Part shown: piece by piece, positions 36,560 to 47,630 of the stretch
Layout of the letters: each line of letters opens with the position of its first letter
Numbering within the stretch: the stretch's first letter is position 1
Assembly (NCBI RefSeq): GCF_954871325.1
Contig: NC_088777.1
Coordinates: 33,829,366-33,893,365 of the forward strand
From: Gordionus sp. m RMFG-2023
Lineage: Eukaryota > Nematomorpha > Gordioida > Chordodea > Parachordodidae
Length of the DNA: 64,000 nucleotides
Direction: 5' to 3'
The notes under the pieces: model-generated
The model's database searches: none
Told to the model about the DNA's origin: nothing
The model's input: the letters and a program-made list of their open reading frames with translations, nothing else
Made by a program: the position numbers and the translations under genes

Positions 36560-36890
36560 TTAAAAAGTTTCAACTGCGAAATTTTGAAATGGTAGATAAA
36601 TATAAAAGGAAAATTTTAATCGTTATTAATTCATAGTTTAGATCAGTAGCGAATTAATATCTGCTGAGGATGTGATAAATAAATGTAAATTGGAATATGT
36701 ATGCGATAAGAGGTAGAAATGATTATTATTAAATAAATGTAAATTGGAATATGTATGCGATAAGAGGTAGAAATGATTATTATTAAATATAAACTAATAA
36801 TAATAAAGTAATATTTTTGAAAATTGTTTAACCGTCTGAATTTCTTGTCATGGGAAAGGAAAGGGGGAGGGCGCTACGCGCCCGAATAAG
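36560..36890 (-). mobile_element. 5' end of a related hAT subfamily
   Basis: AAATGGTAGATAAATAT, GATGTGATAAATAAATGTAA and AATATTTTTGAAAA occur in the same order as in the hAT at 970-1190. It ends in a G-rich block and GCGCTACGCGCCCG near 36886. No transposase remains are attached. The flanks and precise end are not established. Confidence 0.5.
36677..36784 (+). repeat. Perfect 54 bp tandem duplication
   Basis: AAATAAATGTAAATTGGAAT begins both units (36677 and 36731), and both end GAAATGATTATTATT. I see no difference between the units, so the duplication is recent or an assembly artefact. Confidence 0.9.
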
Positions 36891-37519
36891 TTTCGTTACA
36901 TTATGCTTTGCATATAGAAAGTGGTGTAGGATTTCACAAATAAAAAGGAGTTGTTATAAAGATTTTATGATAAAAAAATCCCATACCATCCAAGGCTCTT
37001 AGATATTATAGAATGTGTTATACACTTATACTTGTAAATAATTAGCGATAACATTGGGTTTGTAAAATATTTTATCCAGACTTAGTACTTTAATTTTTTT
37101 TAATAACAATATAATTTTTATTTTTCTATCTCTATTTCAAATTTTCTCCTTTTAACTCTCAGTAATCTTATTAATATATTATATGTATATATACAGTTTG
37201 TACCTACGCTTAATAACATCTTTAAACTTATATTACTTCTATATTTCAATTCCATGTATTAAAAAATCGTGCGGTGTTAATTTGCTTGCTGAAGTGATTC
37301 TTAATCTCATATTTTACTAAATATATTGATTGTAATATAAGTATCACTCCCTTCTAAACTCAGTGGTATAAACCTACTCTCATACCTAATTTTCTCGTCT
37401 CTCCTCCCTGTACTCCTGCAAACCATAGCCAAAAACCAAATGAGATTCTTATAACAAAACCACCCTAGTCTTTGTTTTTACTAAAATAAAAACTGGGAAA
37501 CATAAACCAGGTAATCAGA
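36891..37519. other. AT-rich stretch without recognisable gene
   Basis: No gene or repeat is supported. It is somewhat pyrimidine-rich toward 37340-37480. Confidence 0.45.
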
Positions 37520-37526
37520 ATTGTAA

Positions 37527-37640
37527 AGGAAAAGTCCCAATCAAAAAAGGAAAAGTTTCAATCATAAAAGGAAAATGTCCAAACAAAAAAGGAAAGGTGT
37601 TAATCAAAAAAGGAAAATTCCCACTCAAAAAAGGAAAAGC
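37527..37640 (+). repeat. 21 bp tandem repeats, left arm (about 5 units)
   Basis: Units of the form AAAAAAGGAAAAGTNNCAATC, with variable bases in the middle. They are the complement of the larger array at 39055-39330. Confidence 0.85.
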
Positions 37641-37899
37641 GTAATTTTTTTTAAAAAAATTATAAATTTTTCAATTTTTCTTAAATTTTAATTTATTTTT
37701 GTCATTCTTCTTATTTTATTTCTAACTTTTTGCGATTTCTTTACTTTATTTGTATCTTTTCTCAATTTATTTTTCTTACTATATCTTTTCTCAATTTTTT
37801 TCTTCTCATTTTTGATAATTCTTTTGCAATTTTAAAAATAATTTATAAATTTAGGTCCATTTTTTAAACAATTCTTTACGTTTTTTTCATCATACATAT

Positions 37900-38797
37900 G
37901 TTGTAATTTTTAAAGGGTCATAACTATCCGGGATATTCACAAATTTCATTTTTTTAAAGGATAAAGAACTATACGGCATTATCACGTTTGAACCATGATA
38001 TAGAAGAATTTTATTTTATAAAGCGTTTTCCGCGCGTTTCGTTTTTTAATTTTATTGTTATTCATTAATTTTTGTGTTTTTTTTAACCATTTGAAATAAG
38101 ATATATCTAATATAGGTATCAATCGATAGCTAATCAAAAGATCTATTCAACTGGAGGTCAATCTCACCCCCATAATGGGCGGGTCTAGGTCTTGGGAGGT
38201 CAGAAATATTTTTATCAACACAAAATATCTATATGGATATCAAATAAAAGCTAATTTTAATATCGTTTGACTGAAAGTCTTCATTCTTGGTCTGGATGGG
38301 TATGACTTAGTCTGGGGAGTGGGGGTGGGTGGGGGTGTAAAAATATTTTTACTACCCCCCTTCATTAATCCTCCCCCTACCCCCAGACTAAGACATACCC
38401 ATCCAGACTAAGAATGAAGACTTTCAGTCAAACCATATTAAAATTAGCTTTTATTTGATACCCGTATCGATATTATGTATTGATAAAATATTTCTCACCA
38501 CTCTAGACCTAGACCCGCCCATTTGAATAGATCTTTTGATTAGCTATCTATTGATACCCTCTATTAGACATATCTTATTTCAAATGGTCAAAAAAACACA
38601 TTAAAAATTAATGAATAAAAATAAAATTAAAAAACGAATCAAAACGCGTGGAAAACGCTTTTTAAAATAAGATTCTTCTATATCATGGTTCAAACGGATA
38701 ATGCCGTATAGTTCTTTATCCTTTAAAAAATTGAAATTTTTAAGTGATCCATCCCATGAAGATCCCGGATAGTTATGATCCCTTTAAAAATTACGAC
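37900..38797. mobile_element. Inner foldback unit of the palindrome
   Basis: Bounded by GTTGTAATTTTTAAAGGGTC and its complement ending ATTACGAC, the same ends as copy 1. Each arm has the CTATCCGGGAT word, TATACGGCATTATCACG, AAAGCGTTTTCC, one ATCGATAGCTAATCAAAAGA unit and one TTTGACTGAAAGTCTTCATT unit, then a G-rich (left) or C-rich (right) tract meeting at the centre. It is a minimal, 898 bp member of the family. Confidence 0.85.
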
Positions 38798-39054
38798 ATA
38801 TGTATGATAAAAAAAAACGTAAAGAATTGTTAAAAAAATGGACCTAAATTTATAAATTATTTTTAAAAATACAAAAGAATTATCAAAAATGAGAAAAAAA
38901 AATTGAGAAAAGATATAGTAAGAAAAATAAATTGAGAAAAGATACAAATAAAGTAAAGAAATCGCACAAAGTTAGAAATAAAATAAGAAGGAATGACAAA
39001 AATAAATAAAAATTTAAGAAAAATTAAAAATTTATAATTTTAAAAAAATTACGA

Positions 39055-39330
39055 TTTTCCTTTTTTGAATGGGAATTTTCCTTTTTTGATTGACACTTTT
39101 CCTTTCCTTTTGGGAATTTTCTATTTTCGATTGACATTTTTCCTTTTTTGATTGGACCTTTTCCTTTTTTGTTTGACATTTTTCACTTTTTTGATCGGAC
39201 TTTTTCCTTTTTTTGGGGGAATTTTCCTTTTTTGATTAACACTTTTCCTTTTTTGTTTGGACCTTTTACTTTTATGATTTAAACTTTTCCTTTTTTGATT
39301 GGAACTTTTTCTTTTTTGAATGGGAAACCC
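39055..39330 (-). repeat. 21 bp tandem repeats, right arm (about 11 units)
   Basis: On the minus strand the units read AAAAAAGGAAAAGGTCCAAT and variants. Because 21 is a multiple of three they give an open frame (39121-39351) made of the heptad NQKRKSx, with high lysine and arginine. Nothing supports translation: no conserved start, no partner protein, and the same repeat is non-coding on the left arm. The unit count differs from the left arm, which points to slippage. Confidence 0.8.
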
Positions 39331-39974
39331 TTTTATATACCCCTCTGCCAATTAGCGATACGAGACAAAATGTAATAAGTAACGAGAACAAAATATTATC
39401 ACATTGGATTAATGACATTTTATAAAATGATACTAAAGAGGCCACAGTTCTCAATCCGGAATCACAAAGGTTTAACATTGAAACAAATTGTGAAACCGAT
39501 ATGGTTAGTTAAGCAAGGAATGAGTAAATCAAGCCTTTTTATTATATAGGAAAAATGAACTAGGAAACGATCGATGATGGGAGGGGTATATTGGAATTAG
39601 AGGTCTGCACCCACCCAATGTTTTATTAACCAGCCCGCCCAACCCATCCAAAGTTTTCAAAAAAATATATACCCGCCCGGCCGGCCTATTTGTCTAAAAT
39701 TCCTTACCTGCCCGCTCATTAGTCTAAAATTTTTTACCCGCCCGCCAATTATTTATATAAAATTTTAACACAAGTCCACTTATAAAATTTAATAATGGCC
39801 ATTCTTTCAATTTTTTAAGCATCTAATAAAAATATTTGAGCATTATACCTCCACAAAAAGTTTATAATTTAGGAAATTAATTTAATCATAAAAAAATTTT
39901 CAATTTAAATTATGAACAATTTATTTGATCAAATAGAATATTTATGAAATAAATATAAAATTGATATTATATGT

Positions 39975-40208
39975 AATTATAATGCAAAAATAATAATGAA
40001 TCGACATTTTCTGGATTCAAACACGTTCTTCTTTGTTCTAAAAACCTTCCAACAATGCTAAATCTTTGTTCAGAAGAAGCACTAGTTGCAGGAATTTCCA
40101 ATATTTTCTTGCTAATCTTGATAGCATTGGCAAATCTCCACCAAAGTAGGATATCCGTCTGAAGTATATCCTCTTCCTCAGTGAGATCCGGATATTTCGT
40201 ATGCCATA
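39975..40208 (-). pseudogene. hAT transposase C-terminal dimerisation domain
   Basis: The minus strand encodes YPDLTEEEDILQTDILLWW, then KKILEIPATSASSEQRFS, then GRFLEQRRTCLNPENVDSLL. This is a textbook Dimer_Tnp_hAT region: a tryptophan pair, IPATSASSE, and NPENVDSLLFL. The upstream part of the gene is displaced or lost where the retrotransposon fragment begins. Confidence 0.88.
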
Positions 40209-41090
40209 TATGTAAAACTCTTTTTTGAAGTGAATACGAAGATTAATCTACCATTCCAAAATAAAATACCGCGCTATTTTCGAAATCGTTTCATGCTATT
40301 CGGAATAGTAACAGAACAAAATACTATGCAGTTTTATAAACCAGACGTCAAGTTAATATTAGAAACAGATGCATCTAACCAAGGATTTGGAGCTGTATTC
40401 ATGCAAAAATGTGATAATGGTAACAAATTTCTAATAGCTTACACCTCAAGAACTTTACAAGACGCTAAAAAGAATTATTCTACAATAGACAAAGAAGCAA
40501 AAGCAATAATAAACGGCGTAGAATTATCTCATAAATATTTGTATGGACGAAAATTTAAAATTTGAACAGACCACGAACCTTTTATAAAGATATATGGTAA
40601 TAACAGAGATTTAAGCTCATTAACGAACTAAAGATTATTACATTGGGTATGATTAATAATGTACAAGAAGGCGCTAATAATATAATTGCAGATGCTTTAT
40701 CGCGAAACCCAATAGAGAAAAATGATGATAGAATAGCAAGTGAAAATAAAACAGTGAAATATATAAGAAATCTTACTTATGACACATTAACTTTATCAAG
40801 AAAAGAAATTGTGCAAATATACAAATTAAGCACCAGAATTACAAGCTTTTAGAACAAGAATAGATGAAATAGAAAATGATGACGGTATTTTATTTTGGAA
40901 TGGCAGATTAATCATTCCGTACTCACTTCAAAAAAAAGTTTTGCATATATTGCATACGGGACATCCGGGTATTACAACCATGAAATCCATTACGAGACAT
41001 TCATATGGTAGGAAAAATTAGATAAAGATGTCGAAAAACTAGTAAAGTGTTCTTCACTTAAAAAACGATTGGTACAATAAAAAAAGAATT
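40205..41090 (+). mobile_element. Ty3/gypsy-like LTR retrotransposon fossil (pol fragment)
   Basis: A partial pol region. The first part carries RNase H-type sequence (ETDASNQGFGAVF, AYTSRTLQDAKKNYSTIDKE) and the end has residues typical of the zinc-binding region ahead of the integrase core (ILHTGHPGITTM). Protease, the main reverse transcriptase part, the integrase core and both LTRs are not seen, so it is a fragment. It is broken in a small number of places. It lies inside the hAT at 39598-41347 and so arrived after that hAT. Confidence 0.8.
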
Positions 41091-41459
41091 AATGTTATTG
41101 ATCATTTAATTAATTATGATTTTTCTTTAATTTGTTTTTGAACAAAAATTTTAAATTTCCTTAACCCGCCCGCCTATTGTTTAAATTTCTTAACCCGCCC
41201 ACCCAACCGCCCGCCCATAGTTTCAAATTTTTTTAACCCACCCGCCCGCTTGCCTATTCTCAAAATTTTTTACCCGCCCATACGCCCGTCCACTTAGATG
41301 GGCGGGTGTAGGCGGGCGGACCGAAACCCCGCCCAATGTAGAATCTAGTTAGAATACCAGAATAAAAAGGCTACATGCTTATTAAATTTAAAAGTTTTGA
41401 GAACCATGCATTTGGGGTATCCATGCATATCATTCATGGAATCAAAATGTATTTACGTT

Positions 41460-41760
41460 TGGTGACCCAGGTTTAATGAGGAAATTGAAAGGTATGTAAA
41501 GAAGTGTGCAGGCAGCGAAAAACATCGAGAGGACATTTCTAAAGCACTGCCATATTCCTGTGACCCATCAAAAACCACCTGAGAGCTAATATATTGGCTT
41601 CGTTGGCTCTATTGACTCAGCTTACTGGTTAGTTAAAGTGGATATTACTCAATGCAGTTGGAGGAGGAGTTTTAAAAAGTATGTCGACAACACGCACAAG
41701 TTTCATGACAAATGGTAAATGATAATTATAATTGCGATACCTTCATAAAAGACAGAATAT
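41460..41760 (+). mobile_element. Second Ty3/gypsy-like fossil (integrase fragment)
   Basis: Short plus-strand stretches resemble the integrase zinc-binding region (EIERYVKKCAGSEKHRED) and the start of the integrase core (IGFVGSIDSAYWLVKVD). It is outside the neighbouring hAT, so it may be a separate insertion from the fragment at 40.2-41.1 kb. No LTR is seen. It is old and clearly broken. Confidence 0.6.
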
Positions 41761-42540
41761 TTAACATATTTATTTCACTTCTTATCATATTATACTAAAA
41801 ATGGCGGGCTGATTATTAAAGATCGAATATGTAGAGAGAATTCGGATAATGCAGTAGACTTTCTGTGATGTTATAATATGAATTAAAAATACAGTTACAC
41901 AGGACGTTCACCAGCAGTTTTTCTTAGGACGATTATTAAAAGTTTAGGCTAAGAACGAAATCAATAAAGAATGGAAAAAAGAGGTAGTATTTGATCTTAG
42001 TGCAAACATTATACATAGTCAAGTCAGAGGAAAGGACGATAAAAAAAGTGCACGGATCAATAGCTTAATCAAAAGATTTTACAGGAACTGAAGTAAAATA
42101 AGGAAGGAAAACAATCGGCAAGAGCAAATAAATCATCAGAAAAAATGTTTGAGATAATATGAGAGTATATTTTATAAGCTATTTTGAGGGCGAGACATTT
42201 ATAATGACGGTCATTTAAACCTCTATTTTTTATGAAATCTTTTAATTTCGGTTATTGTCTGAGGTTGATGCTCGGTTTCTAGCAGATGTTTCGATTATGG
42301 CCTTGATTGTTGCATTAATTATCATTTTAAACTATTTTTTACTAAATTGCTCAATTTTGTTAATTCCTATTTGATTTCTCAAGGCTACTTGTTTTCATCT
42401 AGACTCATTTCAGGGCCAGAGAATGCTAATAATTTTATTAAGCATAATTTACATCAGTGTAATGAGTTTATAGCTTATTATCTAAAGCAAACAAATTAAA
42501 CCAGTTAAAGATCGACTTCTAAGTTTCATGTCTATGACAG
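41761..42540. other. Stretch without recognisable gene
   Basis: No frame is supported. 41900-42180 is somewhat richer in A and G and might be further decayed transposon sequence. Confidence 0.4.
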
Positions 42541-42881
42541 CTTCCTCAAAGTTTAAATACTAGCCAAAGCTGTGATACATTGACCAAAATTGAGAATGAA
42601 CTCCATCTCTCAGCGGCATCTGATCCTAAAAAAATAGGTTTTCCTTTTAAAATAGGTTTATTAGAGTTTCTTTGATGATATCCCATAAAACTCATGTAGC
42701 ATCCTCAGAGTTTAAATACCTAGACAAAGTTTTGATATATTGGGCAAACTTGAGAAGGGCCTTCACCTCTCAGCACCATCTGATATTTTATCAAATCTTA
42801 AGATAGGTTTTTCCTTTAATAATAAGCTTATTAAAGTTTTTTTGATGATATCTCATAAAGCTGTCATGAGCTTCATGGAAA
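42541..42881 (+). repeat. Tandem duplication, period ~159 bp
   Basis: Two units begin CTTCCTCAAAGTTTAAATAC (42541) and CATCCTCAGAGTTTAAATAC (42700). Both contain AACTTGAGAA/AATTGAGAAT, then CACCTCTCAGCACCATCTGAT or a variant, then TAGGTTTTTCCTTT (quoted in part), and TTTGATGATATC at the junction. A start of a third junction follows at 42838-42881. Non-coding. Confidence 0.85.
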
Positions 42882-44154
42882 TAATAATCTTTTTATCTCA
42901 GCCACTTTAACACTATATATTTCAGGAATATTTTATTACATACACACCTCCAAAACCCTCTCTATAAAAAAAATGTATAAAATATCTAATTATTTTCGAA
43001 AAAAATTATTTTAAATTATTTTTATAAAGATGCAACATAGCAAAAAGACCAGGCCTAAGCCCATTAAAATAAATAAAAAATCCAGTCCCCTAGAATATAA
43101 TAATAGCCTAAGGGCCCATGAATATCTCTACGAGGCTTGCCACTTCCCTTTGTAAAATCCTTACTTTTAAAAATTGAGCCTAGTATATAAAGAATAAATA
43201 TAATTTGACTTTAAAAAAGATTTTGGACATTAAAGTCTGTGCCTTTGATAATATCATGAAATTTGATATAAAGTATAATTCCTGTAATACTCAGAGAATA
43301 TCAATTTAAAAATACCATTTTAATAAAAGCCCAACCAGTGTCAACTTTCCTAATTATGTTATGTTTAAAATAATATTTGGACATCAAAAATATTTGTAAA
43401 GTTTCTCTAATTATAACAAAGGGTTTAAATTTGCTATAATTAGCATATATATATATTTAATAATTCAATATAATTAAAAGCTAGTTGTGTTAAATTCTTT
43501 TGAATTTGACACTAAATTATATAAAAGTTTTACAAATAATTATTTTAAAAAAAATTTCTAATGCAAATTTAAACATTCCTGTTAATTTAATTTTAAATTA
43601 TAGATAATAAGTTTTATATCCCCATAGTTTACCGTAATAAGTGTTATTACATTTGATTTTGTCAAACTCTACAAGATTGATTAGTGTTGCTAAGGAGGAC
43701 ACAATATTCTTTATAGAAAGTGAAGCATAAGAAAAAAACTTTTTGATTATAATGACAATAAATAAGAAAAAAAATGTATATATTATGTTTTTTTTAAAAT
43801 ATACCTGTAAAAGCGTAAGGAATGTCTTTTAGGAAAGCTTTATGAGTTCCGATTGGAACGCCCGATCTAGGATTTAGCATTTCGGAGATAAGTTTTTCTA
43901 TCTATAAGTTTTTTGAATTTTTTTAGGATAAGATAGAAATTAATTTATTAGCCAAGGTGAAATTAAATTGTTTAGAAATATATTTTCTTGTCATGATTTA
44001 GAAAAATTACATAATAAAATTCTTTTACACCCTATTTTGTAGGTCTACTAACTACTCAATTTTGAGGTATAATTAAATATTTCTTCTTCAGTTAAATCTA
44101 ATTCAACAAGATGGATAACTTTCATATGTCAGAAAACTATGTATATAAATATCA
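42882..44154. other. AT-rich region without recognisable gene
   Basis: No gene or clear repeat is supported. Confidence 0.45.
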
Positions 44155-44420
44155 GAGACCTACAGAGTTCGGATTTTTTTTCAAAATTTTTTTTGGCCTG
44201 GGGATTTTACATTTTCTCGCCCGGTCTGGATTTTTTTAAAATAAAATTGTCAGGCCTGGCCCAGATTTTTTTAAAATATATTATATTTATTTTTAATTTT
44301 TATAGCTAATAATAGCGATTTAAAATATTTGGTTTTAAAATATGCGGCCAGCCCCGAGTATTTTATGGAAAATTAAAATACGGCCTTGCCAGGCCCGCCT
44401 ACCCGGGCTTGTTGAATTTT
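44155..44420. mobile_element. Fragment of a GC-rich CCGGGCC/CAGAG-type element
   Basis: It begins CAGAGACCTACAGAGTTCGG and continues with GGCCTGG, CCCGGTCTGG and CAGGCCTGGCCC blocks spaced by A/T runs. In the middle, TTTATAGCTAATAATAGCGA compares with the interior of the element at 29874-30229. It ends near ACCCGGGCTTG. This is probably a related non-autonomous hAT. Confidence 0.55.
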
Positions 44421-44589
44421 TTGTGTGTTTCTTTTATAAATAAAATAATATAATAATAAAAATTTTCAAAATTATGAAATAATCTTTATTGACTAAACTC
44501 TTATTAAAAGTTGTCCAGTTTCTAGTTCATTTAGTAGCATCCCGAGTGTATTACTACTTTACCACGGGTATAGGGTGAATTATAAATTT

Positions 44590-45045
44590 TTCATTCCACG
44601 TATTTAGATAATACTAACAAAAAATACGAATTGAATATTTGTATTATTCGTATTCGATTTATATCTTCAAATCGAATAATTATATTATTAGTATTCTTAC
44701 GAATCGAATAATTATATTATTGGTATTCATACTAATTGATATCAATTATTATTGGTATTCATACGAAACGAATAATTCCTGATTCTTACTTGGTTTACGA
44801 TTAATAAAAACATTATTCAATTCAAAAATTAAACAAAATAAAAAAATAAAATCAGCAAGGAAATTGTTAAATATGTGAGAATAATTTTGAATATTTATGA
44901 ATAATTTTGAATATAGAAATTATTTATAATTATTTGAAATTATACGAATAATTCGATTGAATAATTGAGAAAAAATTATTCGAATTTTAGAATCGAATAA
45001 TTTTGTTATTCGTATTATAAATCGAATATTGACTAATTCGTTTTA
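44590..45045. repeat. ATTCG/CGAAT-rich repeat block
   Basis: The words TCGAATAATTATATTATT and TATTCGTATT recur several times on both strands, arranged roughly as an inverted pair (44620-44780 against 44950-45040). Such blocks resemble subterminal regions of hAT families. No terminal repeat or duplication was identified. Confidence 0.45.
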
Positions 45046-45074
45046 GATATATTTAGGACTAGGTCCTTAAATAT

Positions 45075-45140
45075 AAGAGATCAAATTCTCTTAGTTTTTT
45101 ATTTAATAAGAGATCAAATTCTCTTAGTTTTTTATTTACC
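45075..45140 (+). repeat. 33 bp tandem duplication
   Basis: AAGAGATCAAATTCTCTTAG followed by TTTTTTATTTA occurs twice, at 45075 and 45108. GAGA/TCTC inside each unit gives a small hairpin. Confidence 0.85.
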
Positions 45141-46157
45141 ATATAGTATATTATTAATTTTGGGTAACAAATTATTGCAAACATATAAAATAGTGGTCAC
45201 GTAAACCCAGTCTTTTATAATAAATTATAACTTATTTAATTTTTATTTATTAGAAAAATGCCATGTTTTATTTAGGCCTATATAATATTTTCGAATAGCT
45301 CCTCCTCTAATAGGCAAGTTATAAATTTAAAATGAGCCAAGTATCACTACAGATAAAATATAATCCTACGATTGTATTTTTAAACAATTAGATTATTTAC
45401 GAATGATGATTTTATCAATAAAATCGTTTGTATTAGATATTTTAGAATCAAATTCATTAATTTCGAATATATACTAATAATTTAGGAATAGACAATACCG
45501 CATTTATAGATGATTATAATAATATATTAGTCAAAAAAATCAACGACCATATTTAATAACCACAGGTTTGTATCAATCCTGGTATCCCCATCCCCGTTTA
45601 TATATATGCCACTTTTTTTGAAATCGAATATTGTATCAAGATTTAGTATCATAATGCAATTGTAAAACCTTATTTGAAATTCTTTAAAGTTTTTTTAAAT
45701 ATGAAAATATTAAGTAGTATAAATTAGAGGTCCGCGTGGTCAGGCCTGGACAATATTTTTAGCTGGGGTCGGACAAATTGTACCTAAATATTTTTACGAG
45801 CCTGGCAGGAGTTAATTTTTTTAAAGCTCATAACTATGCAAATTTATGTCGTTGTTCCATAATAATTTCAAGTCGGATAAGTACAAAATCATTTAAAGGG
45901 TTGGGCTGAACAAATTGTAATATATTCTTCAGGGCCTCTAGCGTAAAGGGAGGTTAATTAAGAGAACTTTGATATATATATTACACTCATCTTTTAAGTT
46001 AGTTTAAAATGAGTAATTCTTAAAAGTTTAAAATATGGTATAATTAGTTTAAAGGCTATTAACATATATTTATTATAATATTATTTCATTTAATTTATGA
46101 ATTTTGGATAAGGATTTGCATAAAATGATATTTAAGAAACTTTGTAAATTTCTATTA
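45141..46157. other. AT-rich region with a solo GC-rich element end
   Basis: No gene. At about 45724 TAGAGGTCCGCGTGGTCAGG starts a patch of GGCCTGG/GGGTCGGAC words (to about 45960), similar to the TAGAGGTCTGCAC hAT end at 39598. Confidence 0.45.
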
Positions 46158-46165
46158 CCTTACGC

Positions 46166-47549
46166 TAGTGCTGTATACATTTCTAAAAAAATCGAACGCG
46201 TTCACTTTCAAGTTCACTTTCAAAAAAAAAGGAACGCGTTCACGTTCATGAACCGTTCAAAATTATGATAAATTTTTTTAAAATTTTTCTAATATAAATA
46301 AATGTCTTATATTTATTAACACATTAGCCATGTTAAAAAATAATATAGTTTTATTTTGATAATATAATTATAGATTCAAAATAATATTATATCAAATAAA
46401 AAGATATTTTTATTTATAAAAAAAATTTCTTATTAATTTTTAATAACATATTTTTATTTTCATCTGATAGACAAGAACGCTTGGCAGTTAATACGGCATT
46501 AGCTATACTAAAAACACGCTCAAGGGTAGATGAGATGTGATTGCGGTATTATACTTAATAAATAACTCTTTTAACTTGGGGAATTTATTAAAAACATTTA
46601 TTTTTTTGTTATTTGCTTCAAAGAATTGAGATAAGTTATCCTTCACCAATCCATTCTCTACTTCCTCGACAAAAAAAAAGGATATCTCGGAATTAACAGT
46701 TCTTGCATTATCATTTCCAGGGTTTTAAAAAAATCTTTTCAATAACGCTATAAGTTTATTTTTAATAGGTTCGTTTTGTGGAAGTTTTATCCATGGCCAT
46801 TGAAGCTTAAATACTGGATGTATAATTGCAGAAAGAACATTTTGATCTTCATATATATCTTCAAATCTTTAAAATAAAATAAAATATATGTAATTAATTG
46901 AGAGTGATAGGTTTAATACCTTTTATTAATACCATTTAATACGGCGTCTATCAATGGTTGACCATATTTGAGGCCACTATTTTTTTTTATTTTAAAATAA
47001 CTATCGTTATTGTTGGGGTCAAATATCCTAAATGCATTTTTTCTTCAAATTTAATGATTTTACTTAGTTATATTATATTATATTATATAAGATAAAATAA
47101 TTAATATTACAATAAAATGTCGCTTTAAATTGGAACATGAAGATTTTGACAATATAATACTTTTTGGGCACATTTTACACTTGGTAAGCATTGAATTAGT
47201 TCCTTCAATATAGGATGTTAATGTAAAACATTTATCATATTTGGCCATGCTAATGATAATTCATCTGATTTTGGATTTTCAGAATCAGATGATGAGGATT
47301 AAATAATAAAATCCATGCTTATGCTAATCTATTAAATTAAAATATAAACCATAATATTCAAATTAATAAACTATGTGTTAAAAAAATTGAAATGTAAGGA
47401 AATACGCAGCCGATTAAAAAAATATAAATAATACATTTTTAAAAAAATTCGGAAATATTAAATTTTTCAAATAAATAAAAATTAAAAAAGGAACGCGTTC
47501 ACGTTCAAGGTTGTCAAAAATAAAAGGAACGCGTTTGTTTGCAACACTA
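46166..47549 (-). mobile_element. BED-finger hAT, 1,384 bp, perfect 8 bp target duplication
   Basis: The ends TAGTGCTGTATACA and (inward from right) TAGTGTTGCAAACAAACGCG bound the element. CCTTACGC is present on both sides (46158-46165 and 47550-47557) without mismatch. Subterminal GAACGCGTTC words occur at both ends. The transposase remains are on the minus strand. It is shorter than a typical autonomous hAT, so the middle is probably deleted. The perfect duplication argues for a relatively recent insertion. Confidence 0.92.
46455..47248 (-). pseudogene. BED-finger hAT transposase, internally reduced
   Basis: From an ATG at 47248 the minus strand encodes MAKYDKCFTLTSYIEG, then CKMCPKSI and SSCSNLKRHF: a BED-type zinc finger (two Cys, then His). 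At about 46860-46740 DQNVLSAIIHPVFKLQW matches the hAT motif before the C-terminal domain. At about 46540-46460 SSTLERVFSIANAVLTAKRS and CLSDEN form the C-terminal dimerisation region. The catalytic centre between finger and C-terminus is missing or very decayed. Stops separate the pieces. Confidence 0.85.
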
Positions 47550-47630
47550 CCTTACGCCAATATTTTATTAATATATTGATCAAAATAAACCATTTAGCAA
47601 AAATATTGATAGCTTTAATTATTCGCCACC

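Larger units (their letters stand above)
37520..39345. mobile_element. Near-perfect palindrome: foldback copy 2 with long outer arms
   Basis: The sequence from about 37520 to 38345 is the reverse complement of about 38355 to 39345, with a few tens of bases at the centre (about 38340-38370). Outermost are 21 bp tandem repeats, unequal in number (about 5 units on the left, 11 on the right). Next comes a ~250 bp A/T-rich block; TGGACCTAAATTTATAAATT on the right mirrors the left. Then comes the foldback end (G)TTGTAATTTTTAAAGGG, the TTATCACG and AAAGCGTTTTCC words, and about two tandem units per arm. It has no transposase. The outer block is not seen at copies 1 and 3, so it is either the full-length arm or a host palindrome. 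Confidence 0.85.
39598..41347 (-). mobile_element. hAT relic with GCGGGC-rich ends, hosting a Ty3/gypsy fossil
   Basis: The left end TAGAGGTCTGCACCCACCC and the right end, inward TAGATTCTACATTGGGCGGG, are related. Flanks ATTGGAAT (39590-39597) and GTTAGAAT (41348-41355) agree at 6 of 8. Both subterminal regions contain runs of CCCGCCCG-like words separated by AAATTTTTTA. A transposase C-terminus lies at 39975-40208 on the minus strand. The middle (about 40205-41090) is retrotransposon sequence. Confidence 0.85.

Noticed and set aside
39121-39351. 76-residue lysine/arginine-rich heptad repeat protein on the minus strand
   Set aside because: It is the translation of 21 bp tandem repeats. The mirror-image arm at 37527-37640 has the same repeat without a comparable frame, and there is no sign of a gene.
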